Source of the DNA: Hydrogenophaga sp. A37
Lineage (GTDB): Bacteria; Pseudomonadota; Gammaproteobacteria; Burkholderiales; Burkholderiaceae_C
Length of the DNA stretch: 64,000 nucleotides
Direction of reading: 5' to 3'
Assembly: GCF_002001205.1 (NCBI RefSeq)
Contig: NZ_MUNZ01000188.1
Coordinates: 1-64,000 of the forward strand
Within the stretch, counting starts at the first letter, position 1, and each line of letters begins with the position of its first letter. The position numbers and the translations under genes are program-made. Positions 1-11,958 of the stretch are shown in pieces. The notes below the pieces were generated by a model. That model was not told where the DNA came from and did not search any database. It saw only the letters and a list, made by a program, of their open reading frames with translations.

Positions 1-121
1 GGGAAGACTGGATCAATGTCCTGCCAACAGGTGCCGACGACGCCGGCGTTTAACCCCTATCCCCGATCAGTTCAGGTGGGGGAGTTTGAGGTGGCCATAG
101 ACGGGGGAATTTGACTGGCCA
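1..121. mobile_element. Right end of a probable insertion sequence (IS21-like terminal repeats)
   Basis: Positions 3-53 on the + strand read as the last 16 codons and stop of a truncated ORF (ends ...LPTGADDAGV), which would be the tail of a transposase-operon gene. It is followed by two imperfect direct repeats of about 24 bp, near 77-101 and 101-124, sharing the core GGGGGA(G/A)TTTGA...TGGCCAT. Multiple terminal repeats of this kind are typical of IS21-family ends. The DUF364-type reading frame on the other strand is lost at this point. The family assignment is inference; most of the element lies outside the window. Confidence 0.5.
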
Positions 122-666
122 TCAGGGTCCGGAAAGCGTGCTCGCTGGCGCGCGACCATTTCAGCGTTCATCTCCACCACCGAGAGCCGCCCGCCGGCCT
201 CGGCGACGCGTTTCACCAGCGGCGGAAAGAAACCGATCATGCCCAGGTGGTCCTGTGCGTTCAGTTGCACGTCGCCGAGCGAATTGCCTGCCGGCGGGGG
301 CTCGTAGCCCACCCGGCGCCAGACCGAGTCGGTCAGGGCGTTGACGGCGGCCAGCGCGATGGCGCGTTCCACCGCACTGCCACCGGCCAGGCGCTGCGCG
401 AGGGCCAGCGGGTCTGCGCCCTGCAAGGGCCATTCGCCGCCACCGTGCGCGCGCAGCAGCGCGGCCAGCGTGTCGCCGAGCAGCACGTAAGACAGGCCAA
501 ACGCGCCGTCTTCCAGCTCGATGGCGCAGAACTCGGCATCGTGCTCACCTGCAGCGCCAAGCCTGCGCGGCAGGTGCAGACGGCGCACCCGTGGCGTGGG
601 GTGACGCTGCGCGATGGCCGCGAGTTGCGAGAGGATGGCCGAGGCGATGGAGGGGGATGGGTTCAT
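122..666 (-). pseudogene. Truncated DUF364/DUF4213-type protein, cut by the insertion sequence
   Basis: The reading frame starts at ATG 666 (MNPSPSIASAILSQL) and gives about 181 native residues. The N-terminal part resembles DUF4213, and the segment DSVWRRVGYEPP...DHLGMIGFFPPLV is typical of the DUF364 Rossmann-like putative metal-chelation domain. After ...ARFPDPDG the frame runs into the insertion-sequence terminal repeats and ends with about 16 foreign residues. The rest of the C-terminal Rossmann domain is missing, so the gene is probably inactive. Family members are usually around 250 residues. An upstream in-frame ATG at 777 exists but the extension is Arg/Pro-rich and unlike the family. 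Confidence 0.65.
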
Positions 667-815
667 GGCGGCTTGAGGACGGCGGGGCGGTGGCAGGCTC
701 TGCCAGGGGCGGCGGTGGCCAGATTCTGGCACCGGGCCGGCGTCGGAACGAGTCTCGCGACGCAGAAACGGGGCCACCCAAGGGCACCGGCGGGCCGGCT
801 CTGCCGGACGTCCAG

Positions 816-858
816 TGCCGCCCCCCTTTGGGGGTAGCGCGAAGCGCTGCGGGGGGCT
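816..858 (-). repeat. Partial copy of the 3'-end repeat (after the DUF1566 gene)
   Basis: Read on the minus strand, the sequence directly after the DUF1566 stop codon is GC-rich (CCCCCCGCAGCGCTTCGCGC) followed by a hairpin ACCCCC-AAA-GGGGGG. This matches the first half of the repeat family seen in full at about 19.15, 20.32, 31.10 and 62.86 kb. The 37-nt second hairpin is absent here. Confidence 0.6.
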
Positions 859-859
859 T

Positions 860-1450
860 TCAGTCGATCGGCCGCACCAGCCTCACCGTCAGCTTGCTGC
901 GTTTCAGCACGTCGCCGTGCGACTCGCCCGTGGCGGTGTTCACGGCCCAGCCGTGCAGAAACTTCAACTGTCTGGTGTTCTGCCCGTTCAGGCCACGTTG
1001 GACGTTGTTGTAGCTGTAGGCGTTGAAAGAAGGCGTGTTGATGGTGGTCGTGGCGGTCCAGCACCAGCCCTCACCGACCGTTGGCAACAGCGTCTGTCCC
1101 GCCGGGGTCGGCTGGGCGTTCTGGTTGGCCAGTTGCTGCAGCTCTTTCATGTGCGGCAGGCGCCAGGCGATGCCTTCGGCCTTCTCGCGCGCCTTGACGT
1201 GCGCGAGCGCTTCGGCGTGGTCGAGCTGCAAGGCCGTGCCGGTGCAGCGCTGACCGGTCCATTGCATGCCTTCCACGCAGCGGGGCCAGGCCACGCGGGC
1301 GCTGCTGTGGATGATGTGGCCGCCATCCTTCGTCAGCCCCCAGTCGGGCGGGGCCACCTCGTCGCTGGTGGCGGCGAAGGCCGCGGGCCACCCGGCGCAC
1401 AGGGCCCCGAGGAGCAGGAAACGGGCGGGGCGGGAGGTGGGTCTGTTCAT
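860..1450 (-). CDS. Secreted DUF1566 (Lcl-type) domain protein
   Basis: A 196-residue protein. The first 29 residues form a Sec signal peptide (basic MNRPTSRPAR, hydrophobic LLLGALCAGW, then AAFA before ATSD). The mature part contains the DUF1566 pattern: a WRLPHMKELQQL motif, a WCWTATT segment and a C-terminal RLVRP strand. Such domains are found in exported bacterial proteins, with no defined activity. The ATG at 1450 is chosen because it directly precedes the signal peptide. The gene lies 29 bp downstream of the MgtC-family gene on the same strand and may share its transcript. A 3'-end repeat copy follows the stop codon. Confidence 0.8.
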   Translation of the reverse strand: MNRPTSRPARFLLLGALCAGWPAAFAATSDEVAPPDWGLTKDGGHIIHSSARVAWPRCVEGMQWTGQRCTGTALQLDHAEALAHVKAREKAEGIAWRLPHMKELQQLANQNAQPTPAGQTLLPTVGEGWCWTATTTINTPSFNAYSYNNVQRGLNGQNTRQLKFLHGWAVNTATGESHGDVLKRSKLTVRLVRPID

Positions 1451-1479
1451 GGGGTTCACGGCAGGTGGTTTCAGTGGGT

Positions 1480-2226
1480 TCAGTTGCGGGCGTGGGCCAC
1501 GCCCACCACCTCGACTTCGGGCCGGGCGCCCAACTGCTCGGCCAGCCGGGGCAACGACCAGCAGCTGCACCGGTCGATGGCCACCGCCACGAAGTGCCAC
1601 TGGGCCAGCGCGTTTTCCACGTGGATGGCGATCGACCCGGGCGCGAGCTCGTAGCCGCAGTCCTTGAGCCAGCCGGCAAGTTCGGCCTCGGTTGGCGCGT
1701 GTGCGGCACCAAAGCGCAAGCTGATGCCGATGGCGTGGCGCGAGGGCAGATGAGATTCCAGGCGCGAGCCCCACACCATCAGCGCGGTGGACAAGGCGGT
1801 CAGCAAAATCGCCGCGCCGTACAGCCCGACACCGACCAGCACGCCGATGGCGGACGAGGCCCAGATGGAGGCCGCTGTGGTCAGGCCGCTGATGCTCAGC
1901 CCCTCTTTCATGATGACGCCGGCGCCGAGAAAACCGATGCCGGTGACGATGCCCTGCACCACCCGAGTGGGGTCGGTGATCACGCTGGTTTCCCCGCCGT
2001 GGCCGCCATACCAGTAAGCCGAGTAACCGACGAACACCGTCAACGCGGCAGAGGCCATGCACACGATGCCGTAGGTGCGCATGCCGGCGGCGCGGCCGTG
2101 GTACGAGCGTTCGTAACCCACCACCAGGCCCAGCAGCAGGGCGCCCAGCAGGTTCATGAACACGACCAGGTTCGCCTCGACGATGGGCGTCGACCAGAAC
2201 GAGGCCATCCACTCCCACGAAAGCAT
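1480..2226 (-). CDS. MgtC/SapB family membrane protein
   Basis: A 248-residue protein with about five N-terminal membrane segments. The MgtC signature is present: GLVVGYERSYHGRAAGMRTY near residues 34-53, then GIGFLGAGVIMKEG and TTAASIWASSAIG. The last 90 residues form a soluble domain of the ACT-like kind seen in longer family members. MgtC proteins affect Mg2+-limited growth, and in Salmonella MgtC inhibits the F1Fo ATP synthase; the role here is not shown by sequence. The start at ATG 2226 is preceded by a purine-rich AAGGG. No Mg2+-sensing leader was recognised in the short upstream region. Confidence 0.85.
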   Translation of the reverse strand: MLSWEWMASFWSTPIVEANLVVFMNLLGALLLGLVVGYERSYHGRAAGMRTYGIVCMASAALTVFVGYSAYWYGGHGGETSVITDPTRVVQGIVTGIGFLGAGVIMKEGLSISGLTTAASIWASSAIGVLVGVGLYGAAILLTALSTALMVWGSRLESHLPSRHAIGISLRFGAAHAPTEAELAGWLKDCGYELAPGSIAIHVENALAQWHFVAVAIDRCSCWSLPRLAEQLGARPEVEVVGVAHARN

Positions 2227-2401
2227 GATCCAACCCTTTTCAGTGATGCCTTGGCAGCCGCGTTGCGCGCGGCGGCCTTGATGCCTGTATCGGCCGGGTT
2301 GGGGGAAAGCTGAGCGCCGTGTGGAACGTGTTTGAGATCTCAGGAGGGGCCGTCGGAGTGGGTGGCTTCAGGGTCCGTGGCCGCCGGACCAGCAGCGGCC
2401 C

Positions 2402-3229
2402 TCAGCCAGCGTGGCCAGCGGCCATCGCGCGCAAGGCATCGGCGGTGGCCTCGTCACCTGGGAAGAAGGTCTCAAGCGCCAGTTCCTGCAGCGTGATGTC
2501 CACCGGCGAACCGAACACGGTGGTGGTGCTGATCAGGTGCAGGGTGCCACCCGGCGTCTCGAACAGGAAGGGCATGAGCACGCCAGGGTGTTCGCCATCC
2601 AGTCGCTGCGTGGCGTTGGCGGGCTGGGCCGGGTAGGCCATCAGCTCGGTCAGCAGGTCCGCCAGGCCCTCGTCGCCCGTCTGGTGGATCTGCTGGCGCA
2701 GGCGGCCAAACAGGTGCTCGCGCCACTGGTTGAGGTTGGCGATGCGCGGCGCCAGGCCGTCCGGGTGCAGGCTGATGCGCAGCAGGTTGACGGGCCCCTG
2801 CAGCAGTTCGGGCGCCACGCCGGCCAGCAGCGGCGCGACCATGCGGTTGGCCAACACCATGTTCCAGTGCCGGTCGAAGGCCACGGCGGGCCAGGGCTCG
2901 TGGCTGTCCAGGATGTGCTGCACGGCGCGGCGCGCGGCCAGCATGCTGGGGTCGTCCATGGCGTGCTCCCGGTACATGGGCGCGTAACCCGCCGCGACCA
3001 GCCAGGCGTTGCGCTCGCGCAGCGGTACCGCGAGCCGCTCGCACAGTCGCAGCACCAGCTCGCGGCTGGGGCTGGCCTTGCCGGTTTCCACGCAGCTCAG
3101 GTGGCGCGTGGAGAGTTCGGCGTCGGCTGCCAGATCAAGCTGGCTCAGGCGGCGCAGCTGGCGCCAGTGGCGCAGGTGGTCGCCGACGCTGGTGCGGCGT
3201 GTGGGTGTGGGGGCAAGGGCGGCGTGCAT
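2402..3229 (-). CDS. XRE-family regulator with MmyB-like C-terminal domain
   Basis: A 275-residue protein. Residues about 13-70 form a Cro/CI-type helix-turn-helix (HLRHWRQLRRLSQLDLAADA...STRHLSCVETGKASPSRE). The remaining 200 residues match the MmyB-like ligand-binding region common in actinobacterial and proteobacterial XRE regulators (HEPWPAVAFDRHWNMVLAN, then NLLRISLHPDGLAPRIAN). ATG 3229 is chosen over the ATG at 3307 because homology to the HTH begins just after it. It is divergent from the membrane-protein gene at 3352. A perfect 11-bp inverted repeat at 3258-3284 lies between them and is the obvious candidate operator. Confidence 0.85.
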   Translation of the reverse strand: MHAALAPTPTRRTSVGDHLRHWRQLRRLSQLDLAADAELSTRHLSCVETGKASPSRELVLRLCERLAVPLRERNAWLVAAGYAPMYREHAMDDPSMLAARRAVQHILDSHEPWPAVAFDRHWNMVLANRMVAPLLAGVAPELLQGPVNLLRISLHPDGLAPRIANLNQWREHLFGRLRQQIHQTGDEGLADLLTELMAYPAQPANATQRLDGEHPGVLMPFLFETPGGTLHLISTTTVFGSPVDITLQELALETFFPGDEATADALRAMAAGHAG

Positions 3230-3257
3230 GGGCGCATGGTAGATCGGTCGCGCCGAC

Positions 3258-3284
3258 GGTCCATGACCTGCGGGGTCATGGACC
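3258..3284. promoter_or_regulatory. Perfect palindrome between divergent genes, candidate XRE operator
   Basis: GGTCCATGACC, a 5-bp spacer TGCGG, then GGTCATGGACC: 11-bp arms with no mismatch. It sits 29 bp upstream of the XRE regulator start and 68 bp upstream of the membrane protein start. Its position and symmetry suit binding by a dimeric HTH protein that controls itself and its neighbour. No T-tract follows, so a terminator is unlikely. Confidence 0.6.
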
Positions 3285-3351
3285 CGGTGCGGGCGCTGGC
3301 CGAGCATGGTGGCTCCCGTTCCTTCTTTTCAACCCCTTCAAGGAGTTCACC

Positions 3352-3753
3352 ATGTTGAATCTGTCGGTTTCTGCGTTGCGTCGCGTGCTCTGGCTGGATG
3401 CCGCCAGTGGCCTGGGCATGGCCGTCGCGCATTTCGGGTTTTCAGACTTGTTGTCCGAGTGGCTGGGCCTGCCCTTGGCCTGGCTGCAGGTGTCGGGCGT
3501 GATTGTTTGCGGCGCGGCGCTGTTGTCAGGCGCGCTGGCTTCGCGAGCCCGGCCTCCGTCTGCGGGCGTGCGCCTGCTGGCGGCGGGCAATTTCCTGTGG
3601 GTGGCCGCCAGCGTGTGGGCGGTCTGGGGCGCCGGCCTGCCGCTCACCACGCTGGGCGCGGTGTGGGTGCTGCTGCAGGCGGCGTTCGTGTTCGGGCTGG
3701 CCGAGCTGGAGTGGGCGGGCAGCCGTCAGACGCAGGGCCTGGCGGTGGCCTGA
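3352..3753 (+). CDS. Four-helix integral membrane protein of unknown function
   Basis: A 133-residue, very hydrophobic protein with four predicted membrane helices, around residues 14-34, 42-60, 72-92 and 97-116. The start ATG 3352 has a good ribosome-binding site AAGGAG at 3340-3345. I do not recognise a family; the size and topology recall small DoxX-like or DUF-type membrane proteins. It is divergent from the XRE regulator with a palindrome between, so it is the likely regulated target. Confidence 0.75.
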   Translation: MLNLSVSALRRVLWLDAASGLGMAVAHFGFSDLLSEWLGLPLAWLQVSGVIVCGAALLSGALASRARPPSAGVRLLAAGNFLWVAASVWAVWGAGLPLTTLGAVWVLLQAAFVFGLAELEWAGSRQTQGLAVA

Positions 3754-3763
3754 ACGCGTTGGC

Positions 3764-5140
3764 TCAGATCAGCCGCGCAATCAGCGCACCCTCGGTGGGC
3801 GCACCCAGCGGCACCCAGACGCGGATCGGGCTGCCATGCGCGACCTCGATGGCGTTGCCGTCCTGGTTGCGCATGGCGTCGAGCTGCACGACGCGGTTGC
3901 CGCCGGGGTGAATCACCTCCAGCCGGTCGCCGACGGCGAAGCGGTTCTTGGCTTCGACCTCGGTCCAGCCGTCTTCGCGCACCTGCAGCACCTCGCCGAC
4001 GAACTGGCTGCGATGACTCTCGCTGTGGCCGGTGATGTAGTTCTGGTAGTCCTGCGCCGGGCGGCGCTCCATCAGGCCGCCGGTGTAGCCGCGGTTGGAC
4101 AGGCCTTCCAGCTCCAGCAGCAGCTCGGGGTTGAAGGGCTTGCCGGCCACGGCGTCGTCGATGGCGCGGCGGTAGACCTGCGCGGTGCGCGCCACGTAGT
4201 AGTGGCTCTTGGTGCGGCCTTCGATCTTGAGCGAGTCGATGCCCATGGCCGCCAACTTGCCCACGTGCTCCACCGCGCGCAGGTCCTTGCTGTTCATGAT
4301 GTAGGTGCCGTGCTCGTCTTCCATGATCGGCATGAGTTCGCCCGGGCGGCCGGCTTCTTCGATCAGCCAAACCTTGTTGGCTTCAGGGTGGCGCTGGCCG
4401 TTGCCCACGGTGGAGAACGCGCTGGCCGCTTCTTCGTCTTCCTGCGCGAAGTTGAAGCCGTCGAGCTGCGCCAGCGGCACCGCTTCACCCGTGTCGGTGT
4501 CGGTGCTCGCGGTCTGGGTCTTGTACTCCCAGCGGCAGGCGTTGGTGCAGGTGCCCTGATTGGGGTCGCGGCGGTTGAAGTAGCCGCTCAGCAGACAGCG
4601 GCCCGAGTAGGCGATGCACAGCGCCCCGTGCACGAACACTTCGAGCTCGATGTCCGGGCAGTCGTTGCGGATCGCCTGCACCTCGTCCAGGCTGAGCTCG
4701 CGGCTCAGGATGATGCGGCTCACCCCCTGCTTGTGCCAGAACTTCACCGCCGCGCTGTTGGTGGTGTTGGCCTGTACCGAGAGGTGGATCGGCACCTCGG
4801 GCCAGAGGCCTTTGTCCATCTGCTCGCGCACCAGCATGATCAGGCCGGCGTCGGCCATGATGAGCGCGTCGGGCTTCAACTCCACCACCGGCTGCAGGTC
4901 GCGGATGTAGGTGCGCAGCTTGTCGTTGTGCGCAATCAGGTTGCTGGTGACGAAGAATTTTTTGCCGCGTGCGTGGGCTTCTTCAATGCCCTGCGCGATC
5001 TGTTCCATGCGGAACTCGTTGTTGCGCGCGCGCAGGCTGTAGCGCGGTTGGCCGGCGTAGACGGCGTCGGCGCCGAAGTCGTAGGCGGCGCGCATGCGTT
5101 GCAGCGTGCCGGCGGGGAGCAGGAGTTCGGGGGCTTTCAT
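3764..5140 (-). CDS. trhP: tRNA 5-hydroxyuridine modification protein TrhP (YegQ), peptidase U32 family
   Basis: A 458-residue U32-family protein. The N-terminus APELLLPAGTLQRMRAAYDF and the later ELEVFVHGALCIAYSGRC are diagnostic. Following cysteines (GTCTNACRW) fit the Fe-S ligands reported in this family. In E. coli, TrhP (YegQ) takes part in prephenate-dependent hydroxylation of wobble uridine 34 in tRNA; the earlier name protease is not supported by a known activity. The length matches YegQ (453 residues). The start ATG 5140 directly precedes the conserved N-terminus. It is convergent with the membrane-protein gene ending at 3753. Confidence 0.9.
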   Translation of the reverse strand: MKAPELLLPAGTLQRMRAAYDFGADAVYAGQPRYSLRARNNEFRMEQIAQGIEEAHARGKKFFVTSNLIAHNDKLRTYIRDLQPVVELKPDALIMADAGLIMLVREQMDKGLWPEVPIHLSVQANTTNSAAVKFWHKQGVSRIILSRELSLDEVQAIRNDCPDIELEVFVHGALCIAYSGRCLLSGYFNRRDPNQGTCTNACRWEYKTQTASTDTDTGEAVPLAQLDGFNFAQEDEEAASAFSTVGNGQRHPEANKVWLIEEAGRPGELMPIMEDEHGTYIMNSKDLRAVEHVGKLAAMGIDSLKIEGRTKSHYYVARTAQVYRRAIDDAVAGKPFNPELLLELEGLSNRGYTGGLMERRPAQDYQNYITGHSESHRSQFVGEVLQVREDGWTEVEAKNRFAVGDRLEVIHPGGNRVVQLDAMRNQDGNAIEVAHGSPIRVWVPLGAPTEGALIARLI

Positions 5141-5335
5141 CACACCCGGGATTGTCCTGCAAAGCGGGTGTGCTTCCAGCCAAGGCGGCGTGTTCGCCAA
5201 CGCACAGACCGTTCCCAAACGCCCCACTACGCTGAGCCCACGCTGGTTGGACACATGTGCCTGACCAGCCACAAGGGTGATCAAGGCGAAGCAAGGCCTC
5301 ACCCGCCACAACCGTTTTCGAACAAGGATTTCTCC

Positions 5336-5659
5336 ATGAAAAAAATTGCCCTGCTTTTGACGCTGCTGTCCACCATCGGCCTGGCCGCCTGCGACCGGAC
5401 CCCGGTGGTCATCAACCCACCGCCCGTGGTGGTTCCAGGCCCCGCCGGCCCGGCCGGTGCCACGGGTGCCTCTGGTGCCGCCGGTGCACAAGGTGATACC
5501 GGCGGACAAGGCGTGCAAGGCAGCACGGGTGAACAGGGCTACACCGGCACCCAGGGTGCCACAGGGACCCAGGGCGAAGAGGGCAAGGCGGGCAAGACCG
5601 GTGGCAGCACCACCGTGATCATCGAGCCGGCACCGCCAGCCCCCGCACCCGCCAATTGA
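5336..5659 (+). CDS. Collagen-like (Gly-X-Y) lipoprotein
   Basis: A 107-residue protein. Residues 1-18 are a lipoprotein signal with lipobox LAAC, so Cys19 would be lipidated. A short Pro-rich linker (PPPVVVPGP) leads into about 19 uninterrupted Gly-X-Y triplets (GPA GPA GAT GAS ... GKT), then a Val/Ile strand and a Pro/Ala tail. Gly-X-Y stretches can form bacterial collagen-like triple helices; X and Y are mostly Thr, Gln, Ala and Pro. The ORF extends far upstream without stops, but the true start is ATG 5336, since translation from there gives a perfect signal peptide. Function is unknown; surface display or adhesion is inference. Confidence 0.8.
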   Translation: MKKIALLLTLLSTIGLAACDRTPVVINPPPVVVPGPAGPAGATGASGAAGAQGDTGGQGVQGSTGEQGYTGTQGATGTQGEEGKAGKTGGSTTVIIEPAPPAPAPAN

Positions 5660-5690
5660 TCGTCACACCCGCCACCCACAGGAGCCCATC

Positions 5691-5849
5691 ATGAGCCTTG
5701 GAACCATCTTGCTGATCGTGCTGATCCTGATGCTGATCGGCGTTTTCCCCACCTGGCCGCACAGCAAAAGCTGGGGCTATGGGCCCACCGGCGGTCTGGG
5801 CCTGGTGGTGGTCATCCTGGTGGTGCTGGTGCTGATGGGTCGCCTCTGA
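5691..5849 (+). CDS. DUF3309 small membrane peptide
   Basis: A 52-residue protein: MSLGTILLIVLILMLIGVFP, then WPHSKSWGYGPTGG and a second hydrophobic helix ending LVLMGRL. This is the DUF3309 pattern of two helices around a conserved W-x-x-S-x-x-WGY-x-P-x-G turn. The ribosome-binding site AGGAG lies at 5680-5684. It is 31 bp downstream of the collagen-like lipoprotein, so the two may be co-transcribed. Relatives are often linked to envelope stress, but no function is established. Confidence 0.85.
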   Translation: MSLGTILLIVLILMLIGVFPTWPHSKSWGYGPTGGLGLVVVILVVLVLMGRL

Positions 5850-5933
5850 CAGCGCATATCCACTACAGCCAGCGCGGTGATGGCCTGAGCGGCAAAAATG
5901 AGCCGTCCGGGAACCCTCCCGAAGGAGCCGTTC

Positions 5934-8837
<2,904 letters not shown>

Positions 8838-8918
8838 GCCACTCGCCTCAACGCGGCATGATGTGTCAAACGGACTTGTCCGTCACCCCCGCCGGCCCCC
8901 GGCGCACCAGGAGTCGCC

Positions 8919-9839
8919 ATGCGAAAGCCTGCCCTGTACAGCCGATCGGCACGAGCCGTCCCTCCACCGGGTCCCGGGGTTGAAAGCACGACGGCGGCCC
9001 AGCCTGTCATGAGCCAGGTTCCCCGGCGGGAGCGCTGGCGAGCCGGGCTGGCGACCGCTGCGGTGAGCCCGAGGGTGATGTGGGCGGCGCTGGTCCTCAT
9101 GGGTGCCCTGTTGCTGGCATCGGTGTGGCAACAGTCGACGCAAGGTCCCAAGGCACTCACGCAAAAAGACATCGACGCCGCCGTGCTGCGCACGCTCACC
9201 ACACAGAACCTGCCCTCGCGTGCGGCCCGCGCGGCCGAGAAAATCCGCCCCGCCGTGGTGCGGGTCGTGTCCTACGTGAAGAACAAGCAGGGCGAAGAGG
9301 TGGAGCACGGCGTGGGCACCGGCGTGGTCATCACCGACAAGGGCATCATCCTCACCAACCTGCATGTGGTGCAGTCGGCGCAGACCATCAAACTGGTGTT
9401 TGCCGACGGCTCCGAGTCGGGCGCCAACGTCGCGGGCGTGCAGGCCCAGCACGATCTGGCGGTGCTGCAGGCGCTGATCATTCCCGACGACTTTCACGCC
9501 GCCACATTGCGCACCACGGCCGACCTGGCGCCGGGCGACGAGGTGGTGGCGGTGGGCTTTCCCTTCGGCATCGGCCCTTCCACCTCGGCGGGCGTGATCT
9601 CCGGCCTGGGGCGCGCCTTCAAGTCGCCCGAAGGCGAGCAGGAAATCAACAACCTGATCCAGTTCGACGCCGCCGCCAACCCGGGCAATTCCGGCGGGCC
9701 GCTGGTCACCATGGACGGCGAGGTGGTCGGCATCGTCACCGGCATCCTTAACCCCACCAGCCACCGGACCTTTGTGGGCATTGGTTTTGCTGTGCCCATT
9801 GAAAGTGCCGCATCGGCCGCCGGTCTTCCCCCGTTTTGA
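8919..9839 (+). CDS. Membrane-anchored trypsin-like serine protease (S1C/DegP-like, no PDZ)
   Basis: A 306-residue protein. A hydrophobic segment at about residues 53-68 (MWAALVLMGALLLASV) anchors it in the inner membrane with the protease in the periplasm. The catalytic triad is visible: His149 in NLHVV, Asp179 in QHDLAVL and Ser258 in GNSGGPL. No PDZ domain follows, so it is shorter than DegP or DegS. It ends 16 bp before moxR, suggesting that this protease, MoxR, the DUF58 protein and the VWA protein form one operon. The first 30 residues are Pro-rich and the true start could be the internal Met at residue 31. Confidence 0.85.
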   Translation: MRKPALYSRSARAVPPPGPGVESTTAAQPVMSQVPRRERWRAGLATAAVSPRVMWAALVLMGALLLASVWQQSTQGPKALTQKDIDAAVLRTLTTQNLPSRAARAAEKIRPAVVRVVSYVKNKQGEEVEHGVGTGVVITDKGIILTNLHVVQSAQTIKLVFADGSESGANVAGVQAQHDLAVLQALIIPDDFHAATLRTTADLAPGDEVVAVGFPFGIGPSTSAGVISGLGRAFKSPEGEQEINNLIQFDAAANPGNSGGPLVTMDGEVVGIVTGILNPTSHRTFVGIGFAVPIESAASAAGLPPF

Positions 9840-9855
9840 TCCCAAGGAGCGTTTC

Positions 9856-10857
<1,002 letters not shown>

Positions 10858-10872
10858 ACGGGGATCGACGCC

Positions 10873-11958
10873 ATGTTGTTCGGCCTCTTCAAGTCCCGCG
10901 CGCCCGAGCCGCCACCGCCACCCGCAGCGGGTGCGGGTGAGAAAGCGGACGCGTTGTTGCGCCGCCTGGAGTGGACCGTGATCCGGCGGCTCGACGGCCT
11001 GCTGCAGGGCGACTACCGCACCCTCATGCGCGGCACCGGGCTCGACCTGGCCGACCTGCGCGAGTACCAGCACCACGACGACGTTCGCCACATCGACTGG
11101 AATGTCACCGCGCGGCTGCAGCAGCCGCACGTGCGCGTGTTCACCGAAGACCGCGAAATGGCGGCCTGGTTCCTGCTCGACCTCAGCCCCTCGGTGGACT
11201 TCGGTTCGGGTGAGCAGCGCAAGATCGAACTGCTGCAGGGCTTTGTCGGGGTGCTCGCGCGACTGATCAGCCGGCACGGCAACCGCGTGGGCGCGGTGCT
11301 CTATGGCGGGCGCGGCAAGGCGGTGGTGGACACGGTGCTGCCGCCGCGCGGTGGGCGGCTGCAGGTGTTGCGTCTACTGAACTTGTTGAAGACCCCCGCC
11401 GCGCAACGCGCGACCCCCTCAAGGGGGCGACACCAGCCGTCTCCAGCGGACAGCGGCGCCACCCGCCTGGCCGACCTGTTGCACATGGCCACCCACACCG
11501 TGCGCCAGCGCTGCACCGTGTTTGTGGTGTCCGACTTCATCAGCGAACCCGGCTGGGAAAGACCGTTGGGCGAGCTGGCGCGGCGCCACGATGTGGTGGC
11601 CGTGCGCCTGATGGACCCGCTGGAGCTGGAACTGCCGGACCTGGGCCTGATCCGCGTGCGCGACGCTGAAACCGGCGAGCAGTTGCTGGTGGACACGCAC
11701 GACAAGGGCTTTCGCCTGCGCTTCGCCCGCATCGCCGCGCAGCGTGAAGCGCAACTGCGCGAGAGCTTCACCCAGGCGGGCGTGGACACCCTGGAGCTGG
11801 CCACCGACGACGACCTGGCCGACGCAATCCTGCGTTTCGTGGACCTGCGCAAGCGCCGCCACGGGCTGCGCCAGGGCCTGCCTTCGCACCTGTCGACCCG
11901 TGCGTCTGCGGTCCACCCTTCTGCCGCCCGTTCAACCGCACCGGAAGGCACACCATGA
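10873..11958 (+). CDS. DUF58 domain protein, with an in-frame repeat insertion
   Basis: A 361-residue partner of MoxR. The DUF58 signature is seen in RGTGLDLADLREYQHHDDVRHIDWNVTAR, followed by a VWA-like fold (WFLLDLSPSVDFG). Between the strand ending LRLLNLLK and the helix TRLADLLHMA there is a Pro/Arg/Ser-rich segment of about 20 residues. It is encoded by positions 11391-11440, which match the first half of the window's dispersed 3'-end repeat. The frame stays open, so the protein is probably intact with an exposed loop. The C-terminal 35 residues after RKRRHG are low-complexity. The stop overlaps the next start (ATGA). Confidence 0.88.
   Translation: MLFGLFKSRAPEPPPPPAAGAGEKADALLRRLEWTVIRRLDGLLQGDYRTLMRGTGLDLADLREYQHHDDVRHIDWNVTARLQQPHVRVFTEDREMAAWFLLDLSPSVDFGSGEQRKIELLQGFVGVLARLISRHGNRVGAVLYGGRGKAVVDTVLPPRGGRLQVLRLLNLLKTPAAQRATPSRGRHQPSPADSGATRLADLLHMATHTVRQRCTVFVVSDFISEPGWERPLGELARRHDVVAVRLMDPLELELPDLGLIRVRDAETGEQLLVDTHDKGFRLRFARIAAQREAQLRESFTQAGVDTLELATDDDLADAILRFVDLRKRRHGLRQGLPSHLSTRASAVHPSAARSTAPEGTP
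11391..11440 (+). repeat. Half-copy of the dispersed 3'-end repeat inside the DUF58 gene
   Basis: The segment reads CCCCCGCCGCGCAACGCGCG, then ACCCCC-TCAA-GGGGGCGA. This matches the first 45-50 bp of the intergenic copies at 20.32 and 31.10 kb almost exactly. The 37-nt second hairpin is absent. The insertion leaves the DUF58 frame open. Confidence 0.75.
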
